64,000 bases of DNA from Pterobdella sp. o SKG-2022 (lineage: Eukaryota > Annelida > Clitellata > Hirudinida > Piscicolidae). A program made the translations under genes and the position numbers. This document shows positions 14,496 through 42,727 of this stretch, piece after piece. The notes under the pieces are model-generated. The model searched no databases, was not told where the DNA came from, and worked only from the letters and a program-made list of their open reading frames with translations. Location: the NCBI GenBank assembly GCA_964035795.1, contig OZ038322.1:7517037-7581036 (forward strand). Reading direction: 5' to 3'. Each line of letters starts with the position of its first letter. Position 1 is the first letter of the stretch.

Positions 14496-14959
14496 TGCAT
14501 GCACTTCTCACCATACTCTCTGATGTTATTTTAATTATTGATAAAATTTCCCGGGTTTTTCAAGACTTCAATGAGTTTTTATTTTGACTTGAAAAAAATA
14601 TTAAAAGCATTTATCCACAAATTTGTCACCTTCAAACTATTAATATTGGATGACTATTTTTATCGATTAAGTTCCTGCTTTCTTGGAAATACTTTCATTT
14701 ACACCGTATGCATACAATAGTCAGAAACAAGTGAAAAGTTCCATTTATGAAAACGAAATTAATATTTATTAAAACTTCCAAGAGTGATTAATTCTGTTAT
14801 AATTTGATTGTTAAAACTAGAAATGTTTCACATTTTTTGAAAATATAATCAACTAATGAAAAACTACATTATTTATCGTTTAATTAAAATTTATCATTCG
14901 GCGAAATATCTTCGAAATTTTTGTGAGAAACTTGCGAAGGTGTAATCATTTTGGGCACG
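14496..14959. other. tail-to-tail spacer, pyruvate kinase / NBAS
   Basis: This is non-coding and AT-rich, holding the 3' UTRs of the two converging genes. TTTATT at 14765-14770 could serve as the minus-strand AATAAA for NBAS. Confidence 0.6.
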
Positions 14960-31556
<16,597 letters not shown>

Positions 31557-31940
31557 ATTAAACTAAATGTGAACTGAATAAAAATCAAGTGTCTAAAGAT
31601 AAAATTCAAAATTTTTTAATTCTTTAACAATTTTTTTTGTTAATGAAATACATTTTATAGCTATTTAAACAAGTTTTCCAAGTTACACGTTGTGCAAATT
31701 ATATGATAAAGTATATGCATACAAAACTGATATAATTTTTTGCATAAACAATTCGTTTGGAAAATTCTACGTCTATATTTTTTAATAAAATTCATGTAGA
31801 ATATTTTTCAAAAAAATCTTAAAATCAGCGCTTTCTACTAAAATTAAATAGTTTTCACATACGTGGATTCAATCTGAAATTTAAATTACTTGACTTGAAT
31901 TAATTTTTTAATATTTTTTCAAAATATTGTAAATTATAAA
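31557..31940. promoter_or_regulatory. shared divergent promoter region, NBAS / COG1
   Basis: Only 384 bp separate the start codon of NBAS (minus) from that of COG1 (plus). Both 5' UTRs and promoters must lie here unless 5' non-coding exons exist. The region is more than 75% A+T, and no specific box stands out. Confidence 0.55.
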
Positions 31941-34844
31941 ATGTTGTCGACAAATTTTAAGGATATAGAAAGCGGTACTATATTTGAAAAGTATTCCATT
32001 AATGAAATTTTAGAAATAGAAAAAAAATTAAGAAAGGAAATTGAAAAAAAGAAAGAAGATTTACGCCAACTTGTTGGTCAAAGATATAGAGAGTTGATTG
32101 AAGCAGCTGATACTATCACAGATATGAAAACTGGTATTGGAAAAGTTCTTAAGTCAATAGAAGAGCTCCAGCAACTTTCAATACATCTCAACGCAACTAA
32201 ATTGCATAAAAAATCTTCTACAAAAATCAATTTAGTACCATATTATGAAGAAGGTGTATGTGTACAAACATTGCTTTATTCAGTAAACCAAGTATGGTGC
32301 AGACTAGATGATAAGGAAATGCTCAATAGTTGTCGATTAGTTATTTTTTCAAATCATCTTCTAGAATACTTGAATCATTCTTTCTCTCTTCATTGTCCTT
32401 CTTCTGATCATCCGTTTTTACTTTCACCTTTATTGTCAAAACAAGCATCCAGTCTCAAATCACTTAAAGAAATTTTAATAAAGAGGGCTAAAAAGGGGCT
32501 AATGAATTCTGGTGATGAAGAAGGCAATAGCGCAGAAAAAATAGTTGAGGTTACAAAAATGCTTGCTTGTTTAGTGTTACTGCAGCCTTTCAGCATTGAA
32601 GATGCACTATCTTTGTTGCTTTCTTGTAGAGAACAATTCATAACTCAATGTTATAACAACATTGGCACTAATGTTAAATCAACTCTTCATCAACTCATTC
32701 TTTCCATCATCACTACCATCAAACAACTTCAGTGTCTTTTTTTTGACAACAATGATGAAGGTGGATTATTAGTAACATCACTGAAAGATGTGACTAATAA
32801 AAATATGAAGGATCTGTTTGAAACTTCTCAACAAGTTTGGCTTACATTGTTTGACAACCTACCTGCTATGACCCAAGATTTACAGCCCATCAAAAAACAA
32901 CAACTTAATATTAAAGCCAAAGCGTTTGTTCAAAATTGGCACAAACAATTGCAAATACATTTGGAAGGGCTTTTAGAACATATTACTTCACTTCGATATC
33001 TTTCATCTTTAAAAGCACATCTATGTTCTACCATTATAAATAACAATTGTTCAAATAATTGGGAAAGTACATGTATGGAAGTGCTTAATGAAAAACTACT
33101 GGTTTGGGAAGAATATCTGAAAGAGCAGTTCATAATAAAGTTGAAGAAGTTGGTTGAAGAAGAGATGGGTTTGCTTATAAAAGAAGTGAAAGAAGAAATT
33201 GATAGAATGGAACTGGTTACAGATAACCAACAAACTGACATGAGTTTGTTAACCTGGCAAACAAATGCTTCACAAAAAGATGTCAAAGGACATACCATCG
33301 CAATCCAAGGTTTGTGTGGTATAGTTGAAATGCGGGTAGCTGGTATGTTGAATGATTTAGACAAATACGTTTCAATTGAAAAAAGTACTGATGATGTCAG
33401 TGAAGATAAACGTGAAGGTGTTGACAGAAGTGTGAAATCTAAAACGAAAAACAACACTAGAACAGATAATAGTGCTGATAAAAAAAGAAGAAAGTCCAAC
33501 CCTAGCAATGATGAAAATTTAAAGTTCGACATAATTAATGATAACGAACAAATAGATGACAGCTGTATAACTAAAAATTACAGCGATGTTAAAGAAGTTG
33601 AAGAAATTCTATTATGTGTTTGTAAAACATTAATGGAAAACTTATTGCTTTTCCTAGAAGGTAAGGCTTCATCTTCACACCGGGACCTTTCTTCTGACGT
33701 CACCATGGATCGAATGTTGTTATACGCCAGGGTAGCAAAAGGAATTGTAACTTTGAGTCCCTCCCTCAAAAAAGCATTTGATTCCCAAAGTGTCTTCACC
33801 GAAAAAACATCCCAGTTTCAAGAAAAAAATAATTGGGTGGAAATAGAACAGAAGTTTGATGAGTTTTCCCTACGCGTTTATTCTTCATGTGTTGAGCATT
33901 TGGCCTTTCATCTGTGTGAGAATCTTTCTTCAAAACTTCTTTCTAATAATCCTCTTTTGTCATTCATCAATACAGCAACTCAATGGGAAGCAAAAGAAAT
34001 AGAAGAAGAAAATGAAGAAGGACAATTAGTTAAATCTTCAATCAAATTACCCGTGCAAGCGTCAGCTCACATACATAGTTTATTATTTAATCTTTGCAAC
34101 AACATTAACAAGATAGGAGCGCATGTTTTGCCCAGAATTGTATTAGACAAGTTACTCAGCGGCACTCTCAAACAAGCCCTCAGTGTTTATCAAAAGTATA
34201 TATCATCAACATCAGAACCATTACCGGCCTTGTCATCATCTCCAACTTTGTCAACGCCTAGAAAAATGTGTCAAAACCATGCTATACAAACTTGGTTCGA
34301 TTTAAAATTTTTATCGGCAATGCTAAAGGTTGACAAAAAATCATTAAAAGAAGAGGAAGGTGGTGAGAGTGATGATGGGGACAATGAAATGCAACATTCA
34401 TTACAAGAACAACTTGAAAATTTAATTGATCCTTTTGATTTAGATGTCTTCAAAGTTCATTTATGCAACAACCTACAGTTTCTCATTCACAAATCTTCAG
34501 TTTTATATGGCTTAGTATCACCATCATCTCTGTCATCTTCTCAAAACTCTTCATTATTTATTTCAAGCAAACACCACTTCACCACACCAATGTTACCCAG
34601 CCACCCACGATTACAACTTTTACCTACTAAGCATTTAGAATCGTTATCGTCAGTACCAGCTCGAGATGATGATGACGATCTTTTGACCAACAAACAAGGT
34701 GGCAACAACAACCACCAACTCAGGATAATCAATACTATGTCATCATTTCCATCGTCGTCGTCGTCATTCTCATCTCAACCTCCCAGAATAGCATCTTCAT
34801 CATTCCTTGAACATATGAGCTCTCTCTTCTCATCCAATTCATAA
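31941..34844 (+). CDS. COG1: conserved oligomeric Golgi complex subunit 1
   Basis: COG1 bridges the two lobes of the COG complex, a CATCHR tether for retrograde vesicles within the Golgi, needed for normal glycosylation. The single uninterrupted exon gives 967 residues (human 980). The N-terminal Vps51-type segment is clear: IFEKYSINEILEIEKKLRKE, then KKEDLRQLVGQRYRELIEAADTI. Much of the middle is helical (QVWLTLFDNL, FVQNWHKQL). A hydrophilic basic insert lies at about residues 485-540. Serine-rich low complexity occupies about residues 860-967, after the conserved FKVHLCNNLQFLIHKSSVLYGLV. The absence of introns contrasts with its intron-rich neighbours and could mean intron loss or a retrocopy that replaced the parent. 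There are no in-frame stops, and AATAAA follows at 34886. Confidence 0.93.
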   Translation: MLSTNFKDIESGTIFEKYSINEILEIEKKLRKEIEKKKEDLRQLVGQRYRELIEAADTITDMKTGIGKVLKSIEELQQLSIHLNATKLHKKSSTKINLVPYYEEGVCVQTLLYSVNQVWCRLDDKEMLNSCRLVIFSNHLLEYLNHSFSLHCPSSDHPFLLSPLLSKQASSLKSLKEILIKRAKKGLMNSGDEEGNSAEKIVEVTKMLACLVLLQPFSIEDALSLLLSCREQFITQCYNNIGTNVKSTLHQLILSIITTIKQLQCLFFDNNDEGGLLVTSLKDVTNKNMKDLFETSQQVWLTLFDNLPAMTQDLQPIKKQQLNIKAKAFVQNWHKQLQIHLEGLLEHITSLRYLSSLKAHLCSTIINNNCSNNWESTCMEVLNEKLLVWEEYLKEQFIIKLKKLVEEEMGLLIKEVKEEIDRMELVTDNQQTDMSLLTWQTNASQKDVKGHTIAIQGLCGIVEMRVAGMLNDLDKYVSIEKSTDDVSEDKREGVDRSVKSKTKNNTRTDNSADKKRRKSNPSNDENLKFDIINDNEQIDDSCITKNYSDVKEVEEILLCVCKTLMENLLLFLEGKASSSHRDLSSDVTMDRMLLYARVAKGIVTLSPSLKKAFDSQSVFTEKTSQFQEKNNWVEIEQKFDEFSLRVYSSCVEHLAFHLCENLSSKLLSNNPLLSFINTATQWEAKEIEEENEEGQLVKSSIKLPVQASAHIHSLLFNLCNNINKIGAHVLPRIVLDKLLSGTLKQALSVYQKYISSTSEPLPALSSSPTLSTPRKMCQNHAIQTWFDLKFLSAMLKVDKKSLKEEEGGESDDGDNEMQHSLQEQLENLIDPFDLDVFKVHLCNNLQFLIHKSSVLYGLVSPSSLSSSQNSSLFISSKHHFTTPMLPSHPRLQLLPTKHLESLSSVPARDDDDDLLTNKQGGNNNHQLRIINTMSSFPSSSSSFSSQPPRIASSSFLEHMSSLFSSNS

Positions 34845-34885
34845 CGCCTGTTATTTGTATTTTTTTACCAATCAATCTGCACCAC

Positions 34886-34891
34886 AATAAA
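34886..34891 (+). promoter_or_regulatory. polyadenylation signal of COG1
   Basis: AATAAA lies about 40 bases beyond the COG1 stop codon. Confidence 0.55.
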
Positions 34892-37099
34892 CATGCTTTC
34901 ATTAAAAGTATATTGAGGAAGATTCATCATAAGTACCACTGCATGTTTGTTTTATAAAGTGTTTAATTATCTCTATCGCTATCATTGAAAGTTTATTCAT
35001 CAATTGAACACAGTTATAGCATAATTCATCAAGATTATTACTTTCAGAGTTTCAATCGATTAATTAAACAATTATCAAATTTCGCATAACTTGTACCTAA
35101 TAAAAGTAAAAACTTTTGAATCATTTAAAAAATCGAAAGCACAAAACTTGTGAAAACTCATTGCACTGAATTTGTTATCGATTTATTATTCTACCTGTAT
35201 AAAAAGGTGTTTTATAAAATTAATCTGCGCCTTTATGGTTATTGATGCCCAATCTGTTAATTATACGAAATGAATAAAGGTCTTTTAATCTGATGGAAAC
35301 AGCGAAAACTTGTGAAAAATTTTTTTTTGAGAAATATGGGTGGTGAATTCAAACTTTTATGATGTACTCGTTAGAATCTGATGCTTCTCAGCTTGTTTTA
35401 TGAACTACAAGTAACGTATATTAATTCGCTTTTTTAATGTACCTTAAGAGCATCATCATTCATGGACTTTTGAACGCCGTAAATAGTGGACCTTACACCT
35501 TGTTAATTTCAAACAACTTTTAAAACTGGTTTGTTGCTTGAAACTCACAGAAGTTAACATTCTCTTTTTTAAAAACGTTTTCAAACTTTTCAACAATTTT
35601 TTTGCTTTTCTTGATTATCTATTTTTTAATTGCAAACAATTTTTGCATCTTTTGTTTATTAGTTAAATTCAGTTTTTTCATATACAAACCAGTTTCTGCG
35701 ACAAATCAATTTCTTCCCTTTTATTATACTTAGTTTTTTTTCACGAACAAGCACTGTCTAAAAACTCGTGTGTCAGCGTTCAGAGCTTTTCTTTTTTGGT
35801 TTCCGTTAGCTTTTTCACACTTTTTTCGTCTTTTCTTCTACTTTACAAGCCAAACCTTCCATTAAAAAAGTAAAAAATTTTATTTTAAAATAAAATGGAA
35901 TGAAACGAGCCAAAAAAGTATTCAAGAGAAAAAGATGAGCTGTGAAATAATTACTTTTCTTCATAATTTTCAATATTTACAAGATATAATCATCGGGTTT
36001 TTATCGGATTTCAGAACTAACATTGTTGCGTTTTCTCTTTGTTTTGGGATAGTAACTTTTTATGATAAGGTTGAAATTATTGGGGTTTGAAGCTAAAATC
36101 TGCCTTATTCGAAGTTTTACAAAAAGTCACTCAATAAAATTTATATAAAGTTCATTTCAAAAATTATTTAAAGATAGAAGTTATATTTAATTTTCATATT
36201 TTGAAAAGATAGTGATCAATAAAATGCGTTTGAGGCTCCGTTATCAAGTTTAAGTACCAAGTATTTATTTGAAAACTTTTATTAAAAGAATACTATTATA
36301 TCAATATTTATAATATAAATTTTTAAGTTTTCTCAAATCGATTTCATTCAAGTTATGTTGAATATAAAAAAATTGAACTAGAAACTTATGCAGATGTATT
36401 TTTTAAAGTCTATTTTTATATCCCAATGGCTTAAATACTAATTTTTTCAGTAATTCACTCAACTAATGTGGTTAGTTTGATAATATTACTAAAATTCACA
36501 AAAAATTCTTGAGGCTAAACATCTTCCTTCCTAAATGATCTTCTTAAAATCTTCTTGAAGACAGACCAGTAAGGGTAGACGTCTTTTGAAGAGCCATACT
36601 TTTCTGTTCTCCATTAGCTATAGAAAAACTAAAAACTAATTAATTATCGAAAAGTTTTGACTTTGGTTTATTAATTTTATTAAAAAACTCCAATGGGTCA
36701 TTTATTTACATAATTTTTCAGTCATTTATGAATTATTTTCTCAATATTAAAATCCAATATAATACTCTCATTTATCATTCTTTTATGCATACTAATGTGA
36801 AGATTATCTTCAAAAAACAGGATAAGATAATAATACTAGAGGAAAAATATTCTTTTTATTTTCTTTAAAACAATGGTAAGATTCACAGAACAAACTCCGG
36901 GCACAGAACAACGACTGTTGAAGTTGAAAAATGACACATTTTTCTAAAAATTTTAAATAATAATAAGTTTTACTATAAAAAATTAAGTTTTAATGGCTAA
37001 ATTATCTCACTCATTCAACCAGAATTAAATTGAAGAACTTTCCAAAGAAATTAAAAATCATATTCGAAGAAAGAACGTTTTTTGAAAGAATTAAAAATC
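34892..37099. other. intergenic, no gene seen
   Basis: This is AT-rich sequence with frequent stops in all frames. It includes the 3' flank of the minus-strand lectin-domain gene. TTTATT at about 36855 could be its polyadenylation signal. Confidence 0.5.
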
Positions 37100-40000
37100 T
37101 CAACAGTTTTTATCATCCCTGTTGTAGGTGTTATAATTGAATAATAAGGGGTGAGATATTTTGAGAGAATTTTGGTTTTGTTGTGTTTTTGGCTTGTTAT
37201 TATGTAAAATATTCGACGTTGTTGACAGCATAGTTAATGTAGATGAATTGTCAAAGTTATATGACAAGTTTTCAGCCAATTTCTCTTTACTTCTTGTTTT
37301 GTTTTTCTCCTTATTTTCCTTTTTATTCGGGTTGATATCGGAACAAGTTATTTGCACGCATGGGTGATACTGATCACGCAAAGAATTATCTGGTAACGCG
37401 ACGCACGTGTTGTCTGATGCATATGCAGATGAAAAGTCGCCTTTGAAACAGTGTTGTTCGGTCGATTGGCAGCTCAACTGATCGATTGGTTTCTGGTAAG
37501 TGTTTTGTTGTTGCAGGGTCAAAAGGGAATTGTCAAGCTGTGGTCTGCAGAGATAACAGTAAAAGTCTCCGCTGTAAACACTCTCTTTGTTGCTGTTTAC
37601 TCTGTCAATTGTTTTGCTGTCGTAAGTGCTACTGCATATTTCAGTTTGACAAATTGGATATACGTGCTTTATAAACTTGTTTTTCATTTTGGTATTACCT
37701 TTAGCTTCGGTATTTTTGACACAATTTAAATTCAGCTTATCTATAAAGCCTCTACACCCCAACTTTCTCATTTTTAGATTTTCAAAGTTATTCATCACTT
37801 CAATGCTTTCATCTTCATTAACATTTCCAGCCTTTTCATTTATAGCAAAACCATCATCGCAGCCATTAATGTCTTTGTGGTATTTTTTAGTACCATTAAA
37901 TCCGGTGCTTCTTTTAAAACGTGGTAGTGAGCGGTGATTAGCGTTATTGCTGCCTGCATTATCGCATACACAGGCACCTGATGCACAGATAAACTCTTGG
38001 CAAACGTCGCAAGCATTTCGCTCCATAAAATCTCTCCTCACAGGAAATGAATTGTACGTGATTTCATAAACGGGCAGAGACTGAGGTTGGTTGCAGGTCT
38101 TGTTGATATTTTCCAACTCTTTCTTGTTGACGTACGGGAAAGTGCTAGGGGAAATCGATGCATTTGTTTTATATTTAGTTTTAATGCTGGATGAAGATGA
38201 TGTTGCAGTGGCTATTTCAGTTATCATATCAACTGAACTTGTTCCACATTGCGACGCCAAACTGAGATCACGTGGATGGCCTGCAATCAAGGGTTTCCGC
38301 TTTACAATGGGCTTCCTGATAGGCACGTGTGGTGAAATATTAAATAAGTGGTTAGAACTTCAGAAAGCTTAAAAAATTAGAAATTTTATGAAAATAACTC
38401 ACATATTTAAATTTGAATTGTTTTTCAAAAAAATTTATACAATTTTTGAGAAAGTTTTCAATGTCAAATTTTTCTAAAAACTAATTAGATTTCCTTAAAA
38501 AATATTTTCTGAATGTAACGAAGGTTTCAGGAAATAATTAAAACCAATAATAATCCCGCACCGGTTAGTGCAAACTTTTAGTGTTGTTGCTAAAGTGATA
38601 AGTCCAAAAGCTATTCCAATTGCCACTCCTATGCTCACAACACTCATTATAACTGAAAATAAATTAAATAATATTAAAAGTCAATTTAATGAGTATTAGA
38701 ATAACTATTTTTGAAACTATTAATTGAAAAATATTTAAAATTAATTAATTATAAATTAAAATGTTACACTTATAATGGAGAGCTTCGTACTTAAAAATAA
38801 AAAGCATCAAGTTTTCAAAAACTTTGTGAAGCTATAATTATAAATAAATAGTATGAAACGACGCAGCATTATGGAACTAATAGAATTTCAAACATACTGA
38901 ACATATCGATGAAAGGATTGGATCCCATCTCCAAAGATGCTGCGTTGAATGCATGATTACAATTAATATCATGTTTACTGTGGCGTGTTTTAAAACTATT
39001 TTATGCTTTTAGGTATAAAAGGCTGATTTGTGCAGTGTGTTCGTATAAAACCTTTGCAAGTGTGCCTTTAAATACATTATAAAGAGAAGTTTACAAGAAT
39101 GAACTACTTAGGAAAAACTAATATTGAATTCAATAATTTCTGTAAAATACACGTGATGACATTTCAATATTGATTGGAAGATTTCAGCGTTTTTGAGGGG
39201 GATTTTTTAAGAATTCCCATATTTGTCACTGCAAACATGAAGCATTAAGACGAATAACCTGAAGCGAAAAAATCTAGTGATAATGTATAAGATTTAAAAA
39301 ACAAAGAATTTTTATTTGGATTTTTACCATGCAGCATTTTGAAGATATTGACATTATATTCAATAAATTAATTGTTATCGAAAGGGTTAAAAGACCTTTT
39401 AAAGACTTATTAAATGAAATACAAATCTTTACCTAAGCAGAGCAGGCCTTATCAAGTTATCTATACATCTACAATGTATAACAATGTATTGTATGTTTTC
39501 AGGCACCATATGTATTTCATATACTATTTTTCAACAAAGCATGATATGTGAAGAGTTTTTAATACACTAAATGAGAAAAAAAAGCTAAAATTTTCGATAA
39601 ACATAGCTTTAACTATAAATGCCTCACCAAAAAAGGTTAGCAACATACATCTTACATTTGATACTGCATCAAAACATAAAGTATATAACTCAGCTAACCA
39701 GTCTGTGAATGGAAAGAACAATTGGTGAGGTGCAAGTCGACCCACTGGTTGTTTTGACAAGTAATATTGAAGGTATTTTTATTGTTTTGGTGGTCGCTCT
39801 TATGGTTATTTAAGCACTGTATTGTGGCGTATAGATGATTAATGTTCAGTATCTTGTAGTTTATATTGTCATTGAAGGCTTGGAAAGAATGAGTTTTTCT
39901 CGCGGTTTGTTTGTTATTAATGAAACTTTCTTGCAACTTGTCTGAATATATTTCCCAGTTTTGATTGTTTAGAAAACCGCTGGAAGGATATGTGAATGAA

Positions 40001-42727
40001 CGCTTTTGTCTAGAGTGTTTGAATGCGCTTGAAGGTTTGAGGGACATTACTTGATGGTTGTGTTGTTCTTTTAACGCCTTTTTGTTGGGCTGTGATACAT
40101 GCTGAAGAGGGAGAGGTTGTTGTAAATATCCTGGCAGAGGTGAACACCCGATCGCTTGAATAATTGATAAGTGATTTTAGCGTTAGTTTGCTTGAATCTT
40201 TCATACAGCAAAATTTATTTGCTTTATTAAATTAGGCAGTAATGAGTATTAGGAATAAAAAGATTCAGAATAATGAAAAAATTTTCATGAAAGCTTAACA
40301 GTGGCTTTAAATAAAACATGATTGAGAAATCTTCAATTGAAACTTCTGGAAACCAATTATAATAAAATTTAATTTTAAAATGTCATCAATTTCCAAGTCA
40401 GAAGAAGTACAATGCTCACGAAATTCCACTGGTATTATAAAACCAATTTGAAAATTTTCAACGGAATATAAAATGAAAATACCTTTTGTGTTAAAAATAA
40501 TTATTATTGTTTTGGAGATTCAATAATGATTGAGCCAAAAGATTTCGATCATGTTACAAAAACAAAACTTTTTCAAGTGATTCTAATCTTAATTCCTTTT
40601 TTTTATTTCAAAAAAAAACATGCAACTCACCAGTGAAGCGCAGCAAAAACAAATAATCAGTGTCCACGTGACCCAACCAAACGGAAGAAGATCGTGACGT
40701 CACGACTATCTCTTCTTCCGGTTCCTCTTTCATGGCATCACCACAAATTAACTTCTTTTGACCGAAGCCATTGTTATTATTTTGCTCATAGATTTTTTTT
40801 TCTTTGATCTTTTTATCAAAGTTATCATTGTCGATATTGTTGTAAGTATGGGATGTGAGGTCTTGAATTTCAATAGATTTTTTGTATTCAAAATCAGCAA
40901 TCGCAGCTAATCTGTACGATTCATTATGCATTAGCTAATCATTTTTAAAACTCATTCCACAAATGATGCTTGAATAATAAACATTAAGCTTCATTTGAAA
41001 CTTTTCTTTTTAAATTTTTTATGACATTTTCATGCACTAAAGTTAGAAAAAACTTCAGAGTTTAAATACTTTGAAAAATAAAAAACTAGAAAATAAAACT
41101 GCGAACAAACATGAAGTTTGAATTTAAGCATAAGTTTGAAAATAGATGCACACTTAAAACACCTTCTGTCACATGCCTCCAGTTTTCAATCAATACACAA
41201 CTTCATGTCTTAAAATTTTGCAACGAACCCGTTAAAAATTTTTAAAATCGATATAATACATGAAAAATAATTTAAAAACGGACACCCATATGAACACAAA
41301 CATCACAACATAGGCCAAACAAGGGAATCAACTTCATAGTGAAAACAAGCATAGATGCCTTTTAATGCACTGAAAAATTTCACATTGTTAACATCATTAA
41401 GTTCACCTTTTTGAGCAAATTCTTGCGCCATCATCCCCAAAATCCAAAAGATTCCTTGAATCATAAGCTTTTATATTTGTATCCTCCATGGCAAATCCAT
41501 CAGCCTTATTAATTTTGGTATTAATTTCTTTAGCGTGGTTGTAATTGTTTTCATATTGCCATATTTCATTATTTTTACTGTTTCTTTTGTCATTAATATC
41601 ATCGCGTTGGATTGCATGTTTGGTCACTTGGCTACCATTGCTTGCACGCTTCCCTAAGTACACAACACTAACAACGATGACATGATAGTCGTATAGGGTC
41701 GTTATGACGAAATTGTCATCAGGAGACATACTACTACTTGGCAACAATAAATCAACTTCATAATTATTTTTATCGTTCCCTTCATCGTAGTCTTTACTAA
41801 CACCAGTAATGCTATCTTGCTTGTTACCAAAGTTTTCTTTATCAGCAAAGTTAGCATTATTTTTGACATCACTATCATCGTCACCATGCTTAAAAAGGTC
41901 ATTGGAAAGAGAATTAATCAAAATTCTTTCTTTGGAGATTGTTGTTTTAGTTGTTGCCTCTTGGTAACTTCCTTCCGATTCTGAGGTCCATTCATCATGC
42001 TTTTTTACTTTCAACGCTATGCAATAAATTTCCAAGTTATTGTTTTTTGTGTTGTTGTTTTTATTAGTATAATCTAAAAAACCATTGTCGTTGTTATTAA
42101 TTACATTTTTTTCCTTGTTGATAAAGTTACTTTTCTTGATGTTGCTTTGACTAATGGAATATTTTTTGTCCAAACCGTCATTGTTATTATTGTGGTCTAT
42201 ATTTATATCATTATAAATTAATTTCTGGCTTTTAATTGGATTGTTGTTGTTATCGTTTATAATATTCTTCTTCATAGAACTATTGATGTTATTCAGAATT
42301 ATGTTACACTTCGACTCGTTCCTACCACTCTGGGCGATTAAACTCTTATTCACCACTGAAATGTTTTAAAAAGTAGTTTTAAATCACGAGTGATTTTCTA
42401 TTTGAAAACATTAATTAAAATTCAAAGATTGATCGCAACACAACCAACCCGGGAGACAGCGATAAAGAACCTCAAGATGTGATGCGAAGTCTCGTGGGCA
42501 TGTTTTAAAAGCATGCAAGCCTATAACAGGCACTTGACACTGTCTTTTACCAGCGCATTGCAAGTTCAAATGAGTGGTAACATCCGTGGAGCACCCCACA
42601 TTTCCATAATGGTCTGTGACGCATCTGCCCACCCTCATACGCCCATAAAATGCCTTTTTGAGAAGTATTATTTGGTTGGCTGGACACGTCAGCTGCAATG
42701 TTTCCCAGTCACAAAACTCTGATGAGA
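37100..42727 (-). CDS. SUEL-type lectin-domain single-pass membrane protein, EVA-1-like (5' exons missing)
   Basis: Six phase-compatible exons are visible: 42449-42727, 41407-42355, 40631-40911, 39699-40154, 38562-38652 and 37100-38315. They code for about 1090 residues. The first visible exon is a SUEL/galactose-binding lectin domain: CDWETLQLTCPANQI, AFYGRMRVGRC, GCSTDVTTHL, CAGKRQCQVPV and LEVLYRCLPG, with the expected cysteine spacing. Long Asn-rich linkers follow, then a Cys-pair segment (TIQCLNN..FNITCQNNQWVDLHLTNC) that looks sushi-like. A membrane helix (VVSIGVAIGIAFGLITLATT) is followed by a basic stop-transfer RKPIVKRKP and a 400-residue cytoplasmic tail with a cysteine cluster (CDVCQEFICASGACVC). 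The layout recalls EVA-1/EVA1C, a Slit co-receptor for axon guidance, but the Asn-rich parts and tail have no known match. The signal peptide exon lies outside the model. Confidence 0.68.
38757..38795 (+). repeat. copy of the dispersed AAAATGTTAC..AAGCTTYGTA repeat
   Basis: AAAATGTTACACTTATAATG followed by GAGAGCTTCGTACTTA matches the copies at 2405-2440 and 9044-9080 over about 35 positions. It lies in an intron of the lectin-domain gene. Confidence 0.65.

Noticed and set aside
32408..34732. Minus-strand ORFs of 60-200 aa within COG1
   Set aside because: They are shadows of the COG1 coding exon in other frames, with no independent family signal.
37161..38372. Plus-strand ORFs, some Cys-rich and hydrophobic
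   Set aside because: They are antisense to the large last exon of the lectin-domain gene and mirror its codons.
40912..40930. Acceptor at TTAG just before ATGCATAATG for the lectin gene exon
   Set aside because: It needs phase 0, but the upstream donor is phase 2. The acceptor GTACAG at 40912 restores phase.
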